From positions 185,001 to 249,000 of the forward strand of contig CAUYUJ010012202.1 in NCBI GenBank assembly GCA_963575745.1: a DNA stretch of 64,000 nucleotides, read 5' to 3'. A model generated the notes under the pieces. It worked only from the letters and a program-made list of their open reading frames with translations. It ran no database searches and was not told the DNA's origin. The stretch's first letter is position 1, and the number at the start of each line of letters is the position of its first letter. Shown here in pieces: positions 1-10,594 of the stretch. A program made the translations under genes and the position numbers. This DNA is from Prorocentrum cordatum. Lineage: Eukaryota; Sar; Dinophyceae; Prorocentrales; Prorocentraceae.

Positions 1-1317
1 CACACCCCCTCCAACCTTCCCTCCAATCGCCCCTCCAACACCAGCCTCCTCGCCCGACCTATAAGCGCGCCAGGGCAACTCTCGGCGCTCTCTTTGGCGA
101 TCTCAGAGCCGTCTTGAGGCGCCCAGGGCCGATCGGAAGTGAAACGGTGAAAATGAAGGCAGCATTGGTTCCCTTGCGTTTTGGAAGGACGGGGCATCTC
201 GGAGGTATCCTTTGGAGGCTCTGTGGCCACTTCGGGCCGTCTTGGAACGGTCTTGGGGCCTCGTGGATGCACCTTAGAGCCATCTGGAGCCATATTGGGG
301 TGCATTGAGCCATCTTGGAGGCAATGGCGGGCTCTCCGAGGCCATGTTGGAATCATCTCGGGCCAGAAAGGACCACCTGACACCTCGAGATCCCCTCCGT
401 CCACATCCAGAGGGGGGGCGCATGGGAGGGGCAACCCCTGCCCGAAGGGGAAGACGGTAGGGGTGCAATAACTAACTCGTGGAACCACCTACGCCCAGAG
501 GGCTGGCGGGGTCCGTGGGCCGTCTTGGGAAGCCCTCATCCCACCTCATTGTTGTTTTTTTTTTTTCGTTCTGGGAGGGGCCCATGGAGTGGGCCGAGGG
601 CAACGTAAAAGAAGCATCCCCAGGGAAAGTTCGTGCGCGCGGCGAATGCCACTTCGCCAGAGGGCGGGGGAGACAGACAGCCACCGCGATGAGTGAGTGT
701 GCGCGACGATGCCTTCCTAGCTTAAAAGCACCGTTGGGCCAACATGGCAAAGTATTTGTCAAAGTAAGTGGTCGGGTAAGTCAGCCCACGTCGAAACGCA
801 GGTCATGCGCGCAAGCAAACGCATCCCAATCTTTCAACAACGCGCGCGAGTTCGACGAGGGCCTCCGAGAGAGGCGCCCAAAGAGCTGCGGGGGAGTCGT
901 AAGGAAGGGATGTAAAGGGACGGGATGAGGGCGAGGACGGCGGACGAAGAAAGCAGACTCAGGATAGGGAAGGGAGACCGTCTTCCATCCACACCCCATG
1001 TTTCTTCTCCTCCCTTGTCTCTGCTTTCTTCCTCACCCCTCCTCGTCCTTCCCATTCTGGGACAACGGCAAGAGAACTCCGATTTGGGACAACGGCGAAT
1101 CGTGACTACGAGAACGTGGTTTGAATTCCGACCTATGTATCAGAACGCATGGACCATCTTACATACTTACTTTGTTAGTTTAGGCCGACCCGAGGGTTAC
1201 TTGACCAAATATTTGGGCACTTACTTTTCCAAATGAGCCGCAAGTTACTTTTGAGCCACTTTAGGGTTACTTTTATTATGTCTCTTAGACGCCACTGTTC
1301 GCGGGTCAGACCGACCC
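1..1317. other. No supported gene; GC-moderate filler
   Basis: Open frames here are short, overlap on both strands and show no recognisable domain. A T-run lies near 554-566. I see no RNA gene, LTR end or transposon terminus. Confidence 0.6.
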
Positions 1318-1367
1318 TAATACTACGAGCACGATTACTACTACTAAAACTACTACTCATATTACTG

Positions 1368-1398
<31 letters not shown>

Positions 1399-1420
1399 GA
1401 CGACGACGACGACGACGACG

Positions 1421-1460
<40 letters not shown>

Positions 1461-1500
1461 GTACTAGTACTAGTACTAGTACTACTACCACCACTGCTGG

Positions 1501-1571
<71 letters not shown>

Positions 1572-1616
1572 TTACTACTACTACCACTATACTACGACTA
1601 CTACTACTACTACTAC

Positions 1617-1665
<49 letters not shown>

Positions 1666-1672
1666 GGCTACG

Positions 1673-1755
<83 letters not shown>

Positions 1756-1806
1756 GACTACAACGTGTAATACGATTGCGTCTACAACTACGATTACGAC
1801 GACGAC
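1318..1806. repeat. (TAC)n microsatellite, about 490 bp
   Basis: An almost pure TAC/ACT trinucleotide array. It is interrupted by a (GAC)n block near 1397-1420, a TAGTAC block near 1459-1482 and scattered point changes. It yields long poly-Leu, poly-Val or poly-Ser frames on both strands. These are by-products of the 3-nt period, not genes. Confidence 0.95.
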
Positions 1807-3057
1807 GCCCACCATGGGTCGTACATCCAAGCGCCAACCGTTCTAGCCCGCCTAGATCGGCATTCCAGCCTGCCCAATCAAGTGCCGTGCACCCGTGCCT
1901 CATTGCCAAGGGCGACCACTACCAGGACCTCACCGCTCCCACATCCCAACTCCTCTCCATGGGAACAGTGGGGGTGTGTAGTCGTCGTCAACGTTTTCAA
2001 ACGCTCACAAGCATTGGGAAACGTTCAAAAACCTCCTCGACTACAAATAGAAGTGACCCTAGGCTGGACTAAAATTTGGTGCGCGGCTTCAGGATCCAAT
2101 CCAGTACTGCCACGCCGCATCAACGATCGGCAGGAGGCCATTCGAAAAATTTGTGCGCCAGCGGGCAGCATCGGAATCCGCCAACTGGACTCGAACGCCC
2201 CGAATGGTACTTCGAAGGTGCTGCGGAAGCAGACGATGCCGGGGGGCACCACGATGAGGTCTGGCACTGCCGAGCCGCATCGCGATGCAATCTGACCAAC
2301 TCCGGCGTCATGGTTAAAACCCGCTCCATCTGAGGGACGGGAATATGTTTGAACATCACATTGTTTGGGAAACTTGCAAGAGTAAAGATCCCCATGGGTT
2401 CAAAAAAACATACTCCAACATCTCAAGCAACTCAAACATTCAAAAATATCAAGACATAGTTATTCAAACCGGACAACTTGGGATGTGGGCTCGGACTCGG
2501 GACTCGGGACTGGTCCTGGGGCGGAAAACGCGCCGTCCGGACGGCCGGCCCCCATTCGCGAAACCAATGCACATTGTATGGTGCGCCGCGTATTCTGCAC
2601 TGTCGATTGCAGGAGGGGGGTTGGGGGAAACCTGGCGCGCTCAGATGCGAGCGCAATCGCGCGAGAAGGGTGTCGACGGGAAGTCAAGCTCAGTCCAAAA
2701 GAAAAATCACCCGACCCCACTGCGGCGAGCACCAAAGGTCACTGTAGCGAAGGGTCGCTTTTAGTTGTAGTAGACCTTCGGGCATGGACTAACCCTGCTC
2801 AGCGCAAACCCGGCTCAGTCATTTTAGAAAAACCTGCGCTGCAATCTTCTGGGGGGGGGGCTGCCCAACCCAGCTCAGCCAACATGTAAGGGCACCTCCA
2901 GGCAGGGCCGCCAGCGGCTCCCAAACCTGGCTCGGCCCAAACCTAACCTTTGTAGGAGATCCTGCAGGACCCAGCGCTCTGGCTGAGCTCCGTTCGCGGC
3001 GATTCCCATCAAATGCTGGCTAAAACCTCTCTCCCCTGAGATCCCACGTAACTAAAA
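1807..3057. other. No supported gene
   Basis: Mixed-composition sequence with short open frames only. Small local direct repeats of 'ggactcgg' type occur near 2490-2515 and an 'aacccggctcag' type repeat near 2790-2880. I see nothing recognisable. Confidence 0.5.
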
Positions 3058-3461
3058 CTAACAACATCGTGAAACATCGCGACTGGAGCCCTGGACCCAA
3101 TCTTTCTGCGTTTGTTTTCGGACCGGATCGATCTGCGACGCTTTCTGGGCCAGAAGCTGGGCGAAAACGCCCGGCTCGAAAAACATGAGACGGCAAGATC
3201 TCGGGGCCCACCCTGGCCCGGGATCTCCCATGGACCTCCCGTGGGGCACCCCTGGGCCCGCCTTGCCCTTGGCTGGAGGCGGCGCGGCCTTGCCCTTGCC
3301 CTTGCCCTTCGCGGGCGGCGGGTCGGGGGCCTCCCCGCCGGATTCCCTCGGCCGTTCGGGAAGGAGGTCGATGCAGGCAGAAAGGCAGGAGGGAGAAGCT
3401 GAGGAGGCTCCGTAAGCGGCCGAAAAGAAAGCAGAGGCACAGAGAAAAGGATGAGGAGGTG
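3058..3461 (-). other. Possible coding fragment, Lys/Gly/Pro-rich
   Basis: A minus-strand frame directly downstream of the LTR element reads as a coherent low-complexity protein, with a PPPAKGKGKGKAAPPPAKGK stretch near 3260-3330 and a basic region near 3110-3150. On removing the LTR element and one copy of its 5-bp target duplication, this stretch joins the retroposed gene at 19432-21202. It may therefore be the distal part of the interrupted locus. No domain is recognised. The (CCCTTG)n-like repeat at 3290-3312 could by itself create the KGKGK run, so coding status is uncertain. Confidence 0.25.
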
Positions 3462-3466
3462 GACTG
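3462..3466. repeat. Target-site duplication, left copy (GACTG)
   Basis: Five bases flanking the outer edge of the left LTR. They are identical to the five bases just outside the right LTR at 19427-19431. A 5-bp duplication is typical of Ty1/Copia integration. Confidence 0.85.
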
Positions 3467-3718
3467 AGTCGAAAGTGAGCCTGGTAACTCAAATAGGGCA
3501 TATAGCCTGGCAAATTGCATCCATCGCTCTGCTGTGAAGGTACAGTATGAGGGGTGGATGGGTAAGATAGGATAAGATCGATGTAATGATCTTTCCAGCA
3601 CATAGCGAACACTCGCGGTGTCCGGGCAAATAGGGCGCGCGTGCCTTGAGCCCAAGGCAGCGGCGCGCGAGCTATGCCCCCGATACTGTAACATCTCCCA
3701 AAGAGCTACCCTTAAAGT
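3467..3718 (-). repeat. 3' LTR (252 bp)
   Basis: Near-identical to the 5' LTR. It lies 370 bp past the stop codon of the pol ORF. It reproduces the first 49 codons of the Gag ORF, which explains the short open frame here that begins like Gag and then diverges outside the element. Confidence 0.9.
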
Positions 3719-3740
3719 CGGGAGGGGAGGAGACGGAGAG
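3719..3740 (-). promoter_or_regulatory. Pyrimidine tract where the polypurine tract should be
   Basis: Immediately inside the 3' LTR the coding strand reads CCGTCTCCTCCCCTCCCG. That is polypyrimidine, whereas reverse-transcribing LTR elements normally have a purine tract on the coding strand here. The opposite strand is purine-rich. No coding-strand purine tract is seen within about 30 bp. Confidence 0.5.
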
Positions 3741-3800
3741 CATAGTCGCACGCAAAGATCGCGCGCACGACTGTTTGCAAAGAAAAGAAAACAGTGCGTA

Positions 3801-3890
3801 CAGTCTGGTGAAACACCAGACTGTAAGGCGAGTTTCCTCGCAAAGTATTTCACGCAAATACAGGACAGCCCCTTCAAACAATGAAGGGCT
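3801..3890. other. Hairpin cluster in the 3' UTR of the LTR element
   Basis: Three hairpins follow one another: a 10-bp stem with an AAA loop at 3801-3823, a GNRA-family hairpin at 3828-3841, and an 8-bp stem with one bulge around 3868-3890. They lie between the pol stop codon and the 3' LTR and may mark RNA 3'-end formation, packaging or stability. Function is not known. Confidence 0.55.
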
Positions 3891-4027
3891 ATCGGCTTAG
3901 TTAGAAGTAAGCCAAAATTAGGCCATACCTCACCAAGCAAATGTGTATTTAGGCAAAGAGCCTGAGTTGTACAAAGCCGGCTCGTTGCCAGGCGTGAAAG
4001 ATAAGGCTCGTTTCCGAGCATCTAAAG

Positions 4028-4050
4028 GGGCGCCTTTATAGTAGGCGCCC
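4028..4050. other. 8-bp GC-rich hairpin after the pol stop codon
   Basis: GGGCGCCT and AGGCGCCC arms flank a 7-nt AT-rich loop, 38 bp downstream of the pol stop codon. It is a plausible RNA structure at the end of the coding region. Confidence 0.5.
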
Positions 4051-4088
4051 GCGCTGGCAAACTGGACCGCGAGGGCAACAAGGACAGA

Positions 4089-7000
4089 CTAAAATTGATT
4101 AGACTTAGGTTTGTCTCTGTCCTCGGGACCCCGAAAGGGAACAAATTGCTTCACGTCATACTTAAATGACTGAGTGCCTGACATCACTTCCAGAAGCAGC
4201 TCCCGATCGATGCTTCCCTTTGTATGCCCATCTGCGGTCATATCCCTAGTATCACACCATTGCACATTATGTACTATACCTATATCCATGAGCTCACGTA
4301 TCCAGCTGATATGTCCAAGCAGAGTCCGTTCTGTAGGTATTTTGAGATCCCTGCTTGATAAAGATTTGTAGACGGACTCAGCGTCTATGGTAAGAGAGAC
4401 TTTGATAGCAAGGCCTCCAACTTCACGCATGTCTCGTAGTTGTCGTGGAGTCAAAGCCCCTGCCTTAAGCTCGTGGAGAGTAATGAGCGTAGGGTAACAC
4501 TCATCAAGGTTATGTGCGGCTGCAAGTGCCTCCGCAGCATAACTGGACCTCACCTGTAATCGGTGTGATTTGCATAGTCCGTCACAGAGGTGAACGACGG
4601 ACTTGCCTTGAGGCGAGTTTCCTCGCCGTAGTACGTTGGCCCCGCGTATGCCGTAGCCCTTGGTCTCGTCATCCTCCTCCCCGGTAAGCTTCCGATACCC
4701 CGAATCGCTATGGATGTCAACTTCATTCGTCGGCTTCATCCGAGGGAAGGTGATACGTTTCGGGCTGCTGATCAGCTTTCGCGTCACAGCATTCAAACGT
4801 CTGACTTGCAAATTGGTGGGCTCTTGAATTTTCTGAAGAGAGACCACATATACCATGAGCCAGATTTGGGTAAGAAGGGCATAGGCGAGGGCTCCTCGCA
4901 GGCTGACGAACATGTCGGTAATGAGTTTCGTGGCTTTGGCGTCGGCCGCCGCTCCTGTAAGTTCTGGGTGTGTGATAGGACGTAGTTGTTTAATGTACTC
5001 GTCCTGGTCCATGATCACATCTCCCTGATCATTCTTAGTGTAGCGAACGGCGCAGTTCGTATATGTGTGCTTGTTGAGCTTGCATTTGCCAAACACCTTT
5101 TCGACACGTTGTACATAGTCGTCTATATTTTTCTCTAGACCTGTCATATTAATATCATCGACATGTTTTGCCGTCAGAAGGTCTTGGCTGAATTCAAATT
5201 CAGGATCGTAGCTGGTCGGTGTAAGTCCTATAGCTCGTGTGGTCGTACGAAGTTTGAGAGAGAACGCTCTTGGAGCGTCCTTAGTACCCGTTCCTGGTTT
5301 GAGGCATCTAAGACAGTGTCGACTTTCGTCGTAGGATGAGAAGCCGGGTAATGTACGAAGTACCTGAGCGCTTCCTGGTGGAAGAGTAAAGCAAACCATG
5401 CGAGTTTCCTCGCCGGTGGCATGGGCAAGTTCCTCATAGGTCAAACCCTTGAGGAACGCCTTATCGATATCCATGGATGCTAAGATCCACTCTGGATGGC
5501 ATGCCGCTTCACTTGCCAGGAGTCGTTGGGACTGCCTTCGGGCGGTTCCCGAGAATGTTTCCACATCAAAAGCCTCAGTATCCATAAATCCACGAAGGAC
5601 CAGTCTGAGACGAATGGTTTTAACGTTCTCGGTACCCATCTTTACGAACTTCCACTTGTATACATATCTGGATGTCATGATGTTGGAAGCTTTGGATAAA
5701 TCGTACATCTCAAAGCATCGATTATCAATCCAGATTTTGAGCTCAGTATATAAGGCTTCACTAACCTCCTTTGGATGTGCTGCTATGTCGGCTTTGGTTA
5801 GTAGATCATCTTCTTTGACAACCACAGCACGTTTAGCAGCAGAGGATACATATACTCTCATCGTTGCGACCATATCGGTATCGAGCTGTGCAAGTTGAGT
5901 CTGATCCAACACTATTTTAGACATTTCTGATGTAAAGCATAGTTCAACGTAAGGACCGTATTCATCACTGTCTAGAGAGTAGCTCTCGTCGGCTGTGTTT
6001 GAACAAAGAGAGACTAGACAGGACTCACATGATTTCGGCTCGTCTCCGAGCATATCTGATGATATAATATCATCTTCGTCCACAAATGCTGAAACCAAAA
6101 CACACTGGTCGGGCAGCATAGTTGTTGGGACGCAATAAAGATAATCATCGGTAATCGTCGTAGGATGAAGGTCCATACGTAGCTCGTCGTACCACTCTTC
6201 CAGCATCATAGCTTCAATATTGTGTTCCTCATTTTCCTCATAGATTGTCGACAGACGGCCTTCGCTCGGCGATGAAGCGTCTGGTGTGTCTGGAGAAGGC
6301 CTGTTTCCAGGCGACTCGTGTTCTCCAGACGTGTTGCTTGGATGCTGATATTTAGCCAAATCGTCGTGAAATCCTAAGGAAGGGACACGTGAAGTCAAGC
6401 ATTGAATAAGTCTGGAGTGAGTGCTACCAGTGATCTGAGAAATGTTTAAGCCAGTGCCCACGCATTCGTAATAGTGGAACGCCGGGCTGATGTCGTTGTC
6501 ATAGTGGATCAGCGTAGACCCGGTGGCGTACTTTACTGCAGGTAAGCTTGACACACTCTTAGCCAATCGAACTGCTACTACATGTTCTACTCGGAAGTAA
6601 TTCCGTGCGAGATACTGTAGTGCTAAGTGTACGCGCGGGTGAAACTTGCTGTCGTCTGACAGATTAAGGTTTCCCTTGTAATCGGGGATGTACCCGAAAA
6701 CTTTGGCAGGTTTCCCTGCGCTGAGGTGTGCCACATAAGCAAGGACGGTTTGCATGGCCATATTATCCATGCCAAGTTCCCGTGCGAGGAGACATTCGAT
6801 GTATAGTGTGTGACGAGCATCAGGATACATCACAATTACCTCACGAGATCCTGCCTTGACAACAATATGTCCTCTTTCAGGCACGTTTCGGATCACCGGG
6901 AATGGGCCGTTCCAGCCTCCATGGTCGTCCTTGGTGGCAGTAGGTCGGTGGTAGTCGACCAAATCCCCTGATGAGTAGAGGCGAGCACCATCAGGAGTCG

Positions 7001-9389
7001 TCTTAGCCCTAAGAGCCCGATTTGTCTTGGCTACAGCAGTAGCCTGAGTTATGGCTTCGAGGCTGACTTCCCTTACACGACGTTCTCGTTCGTGTCCTGA
7101 AGTCTCGGGTCCCTTGGGAAAGTCAAGGGTATCGAGATCAGGAAGGAAGGAGGGCTGACGTCCTGTGTGTGCCTGATATGGCGATACTCCGTTATAAAAC
7201 GTAAACGCATTAGTAACGAAGATGCCTTCCGCCAATACTCTAGTGAATACAACAGGGATGTTGTGTCTATTCAATTCTTCCTCAATCATGTGGAGGACGC
7301 CTCTGAGAATGCCGTTTCGTGACTCAATTGAAGTCGCGTGTTGGCCAGGAGCACGGATACGAAGTTCCGTGCCCTTATTGGCCATCATGGTTTTAGCGGC
7401 ATCGTTATTCAGGGCGCCTTCTCCGTCTGAGTATAAAACTTTGAAGGGTCCGTGATAGGCAATCCAGCAATAGTGGTAGGCGTCGATGATAGTGTCACGT
7501 TCTCTGTCGGAAATCTCTAGGCCTGCTGCCAGGCGAATACAACGGTCCATAATATGAAATATGGTCCGTTTCTTGTAAAACATGAGGTCCATTTCCCCTT
7601 CATCGAGCCAGTTACCAGGGAGGCTTACCGATGGTAATGTTGAGTTTCCTGGACGTTCCCATGCTCTACATTCCCGACAGGTATCGCAGATTTCCTTGAT
7701 CATGTTCAGTCGAACGTTATCAAGCCCCACCTTTTCGAGGATTAGCCTCATCTTTGGCTCCTTCGCATGATACCATCGCAGATGCAGTTTTCGGAGTTCC
7801 TTTTTCACAACATGGGGTTCGTGACTACGGAGACTCTGTAGACTGTGATGGATGTCAAATCTCGTCCAGTCGGGTAGTCGTGGAGCCCCAGTGCCGGTGG
7901 AGGCAAGAGGGTTCCTTGTAGCTCTCCGTAGTTGATCCCCTGTGTTGACTGCGTCTGGAGGTGGTGGTACGCCTTGTAGACGTCCGCGGCGGGCCGCTAC
8001 CTGTGGCGTGTCACTAGAAGACGCAGAAAGCGTGTTTCCACGCTCGGGGGCGTCTCGTAGTAGGTCGTAGCTGCTAGTACCAGATGTCGGATCGACGTTA
8101 CCGAAGGATCGTGGTCGTGGTGGCCTGGCGTGTGCGCCTTGGCGGCCACCTGAAGCTGAAGCTTGGCCCTCACCAGGTTTAGGTAAGGGTTTCCACCAAG
8201 CTGGCACGGCTTTGCCTTCGGGGTCGTGGTCGTCTGGTAGTTTAAGTGGTTCAGCAAAACGACATTTACCAGGTTCGGTATCAAGGTGGTTCTTAACCCC
8301 CTTGCTTCTCGTAAGATCCCTTTGACATGCTGGACATGGCCAATATACAGAGATGGAGTCATGATATTTGCACTGCGTAGGGTCTCTGTTATGGCCAGGA
8401 CTGTCCTTTCGGACGTTGTCTGTGCATGCCGGGCACGTAGCCACCTTTGGGATGATACGATCCCCGATGCGTCTCATACCTTCGCCTGGTTCAGCTTGCT
8501 CAGGAAGGTCGGCAGGATAAGCATGTGCAGAACTTATAGGCGCGTTTCCGCGCGTAGTGCCAATGGCTTTCGCCAGATAGACGGCTTCCACGAAGGCAGA
8601 CTGCAGTCGTCGAGTATATCTTTGTGCTAGTGAAAGCTCGGTGTTGCACGGTTGTGCGTGCACATGCTGACCATTGCACTTGAGTCGCTCAAAGGGTTTA
8701 AGAATTGTCTCGTCGTTGCTGGTGATATTTGTCGGCTTCTTAATATAGTCACCAGTCGTATCCTTAAGTCCCGTAGCGCATTGGTCAATGCGTACGGTTG
8801 TAATGTGTGGTCGGTTGGCAAGCTTCGTCCATGGAGAGATATCGTCCACCCATGTTCCTGTAGGTTGTTCGCGTATAAACCACCTCTGAGCGTCATCTTG
8901 GGTTACAGCATTTTTACCACAGTAAATTATGTGTGGTAAGTCTTCTCTGTGGTGCTGTTCCCAAGTGTTAAAGTTGACTTTGTAGTTAGAGTAAGATGGT
9001 GGTCCTGTGGTGCGGCAGCTGGGTTGCAGTACGGCAACTCGTACGTAGCATATCTTAAAGTAATGATCTATAACCTGCTGCACCGAGGGGTCTCCCAGGT
9101 CGACATATGTAGTCTTGTCCAAGTTGCCGCCTGAGGAAAGTCCCCTTGAGAAGGCAAGCTCTGAGATGCCACCCTCACCGCCACAAAGCTCCAACATATC
9201 CACGCAGTTGTTATGGCCGTAGCATAGTGTAGCAACTATGCTGTATATGTTAGCGTGTGTGTCGGGCATAGATGTGGGGAGGGTAAGGAACAGGTCATCG
9301 TCCTCGTCGGAGCTTATCAGCTCAACAGGGACGTCATACTCCAGATTGCCATAAGATCCTGTCCGAGTCCTGACAAGTCGTCGCCGCAA
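4089..9389 (-). CDS. Copia-like Pol: methyltransferase-like domain, integrase, RT, RNase H
   Basis: 1766 codons. Residues about 60-240 form a methyltransferase-like segment: a glycine-rich MLELCGGEGG motif, a VLQPSCRTTGPPS motif, and a C-terminal VRIDQC...KKPT...CNGQHVHA series. A Cys/His-rich zinc region follows near residues 315-375. Integrase has an HHCC finger (LHLRWYHAKEP...CDTCREC near 7800-7660) and a DDE core (GEMDLMFYK, LYSDGEG, SIESRNG near 7600-7320). RT shows ASMDIDKAFLKG near 5480 and HVDDI near 5155, with His in place of the usual Tyr. RNase H shows IHSDSGYR near 4700, then AAEALAA and DTRDMTADGHTK. It would integrate and reverse-transcribe the element RNA. There is no ATG at the 5' edge of the frame. 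It overlaps the preceding ORF by 73 nt in the -1 frame, so frameshifting or internal initiation is implied. Confidence 0.92.
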   Translation of the reverse strand: MRRRLVRTRTGSYGNLEYDVPVELISSDEDDDLFLTLPTSMPDTHANIYSIVATLCYGHNNCVDMLELCGGEGGISELAFSRGLSSGGNLDKTTYVDLGDPSVQQVIDHYFKICYVRVAVLQPSCRTTGPPSYSNYKVNFNTWEQHHREDLPHIIYCGKNAVTQDDAQRWFIREQPTGTWVDDISPWTKLANRPHITTVRIDQCATGLKDTTGDYIKKPTNITSNDETILKPFERLKCNGQHVHAQPCNTELSLAQRYTRRLQSAFVEAVYLAKAIGTTRGNAPISSAHAYPADLPEQAEPGEGMRRIGDRIIPKVATCPACTDNVRKDSPGHNRDPTQCKYHDSISVYWPCPACQRDLTRSKGVKNHLDTEPGKCRFAEPLKLPDDHDPEGKAVPAWWKPLPKPGEGQASASGGRQGAHARPPRPRSFGNVDPTSGTSSYDLLRDAPERGNTLSASSSDTPQVAARRGRLQGVPPPPDAVNTGDQLRRATRNPLASTGTGAPRLPDWTRFDIHHSLQSLRSHEPHVVKKELRKLHLRWYHAKEPKMRLILEKVGLDNVRLNMIKEICDTCRECRAWERPGNSTLPSVSLPGNWLDEGEMDLMFYKKRTIFHIMDRCIRLAAGLEISDRERDTIIDAYHYCWIAYHGPFKVLYSDGEGALNNDAAKTMMANKGTELRIRAPGQHATSIESRNGILRGVLHMIEEELNRHNIPVVFTRVLAEGIFVTNAFTFYNGVSPYQAHTGRQPSFLPDLDTLDFPKGPETSGHERERRVREVSLEAITQATAVAKTNRALRAKTTPDGARLYSSGDLVDYHRPTATKDDHGGWNGPFPVIRNVPERGHIVVKAGSREVIVMYPDARHTLYIECLLARELGMDNMAMQTVLAYVAHLSAGKPAKVFGYIPDYKGNLNLSDDSKFHPRVHLALQYLARNYFRVEHVVAVRLAKSVSSLPAVKYATGSTLIHYDNDISPAFHYYECVGTGLNISQITGSTHSRLIQCLTSRVPSLGFHDDLAKYQHPSNTSGEHESPGNRPSPDTPDASSPSEGRLSTIYEENEEHNIEAMMLEEWYDELRMDLHPTTITDDYLYCVPTTMLPDQCVLVSAFVDEDDIISSDMLGDEPKSCESCLVSLCSNTADESYSLDSDEYGPYVELCFTSEMSKIVLDQTQLAQLDTDMVATMRVYVSSAAKRAVVVKEDDLLTKADIAAHPKEVSEALYTELKIWIDNRCFEMYDLSKASNIMTSRYVYKWKFVKMGTENVKTIRLRLVLRGFMDTEAFDVETFSGTARRQSQRLLASEAACHPEWILASMDIDKAFLKGLTYEELAHATGEETRMVCFTLPPGSAQVLRTLPGFSSYDESRHCLRCLKPGTGTKDAPRAFSLKLRTTTRAIGLTPTSYDPEFEFSQDLLTAKHVDDINMTGLEKNIDDYVQRVEKVFGKCKLNKHTYTNCAVRYTKNDQGDVIMDQDEYIKQLRPITHPELTGAAADAKATKLITDMFVSLRGALAYALLTQIWLMVYVVSLQKIQEPTNLQVRRLNAVTRKLISSPKRITFPRMKPTNEVDIHSDSGYRKLTGEEDDETKGYGIRGANVLRRGNSPQGKSVVHLCDGLCKSHRLQVRSSYAAEALAAAHNLDECYPTLITLHELKAGALTPRQLRDMREVGGLAIKVSLTIDAESVYKSLSSRDLKIPTERTLLGHISWIRELMDIGIVHNVQWCDTRDMTADGHTKGSIDRELLLEVMSGTQSFKYDVKQFVPFRGPEDRDKPKSNQF

Positions 9390-10552
9390 TCGTCATTTCC
9401 GTCTTCGACGTGCTTTTTAATGCGGCGAGGCTTGATGCCTGCTTCCTTTTCGGCTTTGAGCCTCTCCTTCTGTTTTATACGCGATTCAGTGGGTAAAGCT
9501 TGCTCGTCTTGTTCGTCGGTCTGTGTACTCATTGTCGTGGTTGAATGGGTACATGCGTCAATCGCCAGAGTCGGGAGGGGGAGAGAACAGTCATCTATGA
9601 TGACGCGTCGATGTTTCTGTGGTGATTGAGTCGGCTCGTTTCCGAGCAAGACCGGTTCCTCGGGTTGCCAATACAACCGAGTACTGATGTTGGCAACCCC
9701 TGCAGGTAATGGTGCATGCCAATCATACCCTGTTGGTTGATCGGTAACTGAGATATCTTGAATAACCGCGTTGGTATCCAGGTTGATTGTTACACGTCGG
9801 ATGACTTCAGACCATTTTGGTCCTCCCTTATGAGTCGTCACGTAGTGACGGGTATTATGGTCTGTACGTGTATACGTATTTAAGTATACGGGCACGTTTC
9901 CGTGCGTGGTGGTGCTCCCCAGGATTTTGTCGTTCAAGTGACGGATGAGTATAGTACGTGTCTGAGCCCGCCATTCAGCATGTCGTACTGTATGGCCGTA
10001 CCAATCCAACACATGTTGTGGTATGGCCTGCTTACAGGTACATGTCCACAGCTTCGAGCTGATCGGTATAGATGATGCTACCTGCATATAGGTACCGCTT
10101 GGTGTACTGTCTTGCATATTGAACCGAATACCGAAATGACACAGACGCATCCGTATTACTGACAACTTTAGATCTTCCAGGGTATCACGCACTGGAGATA
10201 ACTTCCAAACATATCCTGGGGGACCAAATATTATAATCTTCATGCGGAGTTTCTTGGCTTTAATCAACAGGTTCTGGATACGTGACCAATGTGGGGCCAC
10301 TCTCTTTCCTGGAGTTCGTACGTACCAGTCACCCGGAGTACTAATCCATATGAGAGTGTAATCTCCACTGATCACCGCACCTAGGTAGTTTGTGCCCACG
10401 CTTGTCATAAGTTCGTTGTGGGAAATACGATCACAAATATAACCTCGTGTGCGGAGGTCGGCACATGCCTCCCTCGTATCTTCGATGACAAAAGCCCTCT
10501 TACTAAGGCAGGTTACCCCGCTGTCCTTGTTACCCCCCGGCTTTTCAGCCAA
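9317..10552 (-). CDS. Methyltransferase-like segment of the Copia polyprotein
   Basis: 411 residues. The core repeats the pattern of the other methyltransferase-like domains in the window: an IWISTPGDWYVRTPGKR block (PC-motif position), an IIIFGPPGYVWKLSP block (ENP-motif position), a CHFGIRFNM...SGTYMQVA block, and a Cys-rich LWTCTC end. The classical catalytic Cys after Pro is absent, so it may be inactive or structural. A lysine/arginine-rich tail (KQKERLKAEKEAGIKPRRIKK) follows. The frame continues from the upstream protease ORF through a single TGA (10592-10594), so it is probably the next part of one polyprotein rather than a separate gene. Its nominal start is not an ATG. Confidence 0.75.
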   Translation of the reverse strand: MAEKPGGNKDSGVTCLSKRAFVIEDTREACADLRTRGYICDRISHNELMTSVGTNYLGAVISGDYTLIWISTPGDWYVRTPGKRVAPHWSRIQNLLIKAKKLRMKIIIFGPPGYVWKLSPVRDTLEDLKLSVIRMRLCHFGIRFNMQDSTPSGTYMQVASSIPISSKLWTCTCKQAIPQHVLDWYGHTVRHAEWRAQTRTILIRHLNDKILGSTTTHGNVPVYLNTYTRTDHNTRHYVTTHKGGPKWSEVIRRVTINLDTNAVIQDISVTDQPTGYDWHAPLPAGVANISTRLYWQPEEPVLLGNEPTQSPQKHRRVIIDDCSLPLPTLAIDACTHSTTTMSTQTDEQDEQALPTESRIKQKERLKAEKEAGIKPRRIKKHVEDGNDDCGDDLSGLGQDLMAIWSMTSLLS

Positions 10553-10591
10553 CAGGCAAGACGACGAGGGGGCGACGTCGCCCTGCCATCT

Positions 10592-10594
10592 TCA
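10592..10594 (-). other. Single in-frame TGA between protease ORF and next Pol segment
   Basis: The protease ORF ends ...TSSSS-TGA. The same frame then reads on without another stop for about 410 codons, starting RWQGDVAPSSSCLLAEKPGG. One suppressible stop in an otherwise open polyprotein is the arrangement used for stop-codon readthrough in some retroelements. A simple nonsense mutation is the alternative. Confidence 0.6.

Noticed and set aside
1233-2072. Long plus-strand ORF rich in Leu
   Set aside because: It is the translation of the (TAC)n microsatellite; all frames on both strands are open for the same reason.
3020-4021. 333-codon minus ORF across the 3' LTR
   Set aside because: It reads through LTR, UTR hairpins and flanking GC-rich DNA in a frame different from Gag; no domain, and its start is a hairpin-encoded LGNEP.
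6666-6677. AAGG-TTTC-CCTT mini-hairpin
   Set aside because: Only four AT-rich pairs and no GC outer pairs; below the standard used for the family.
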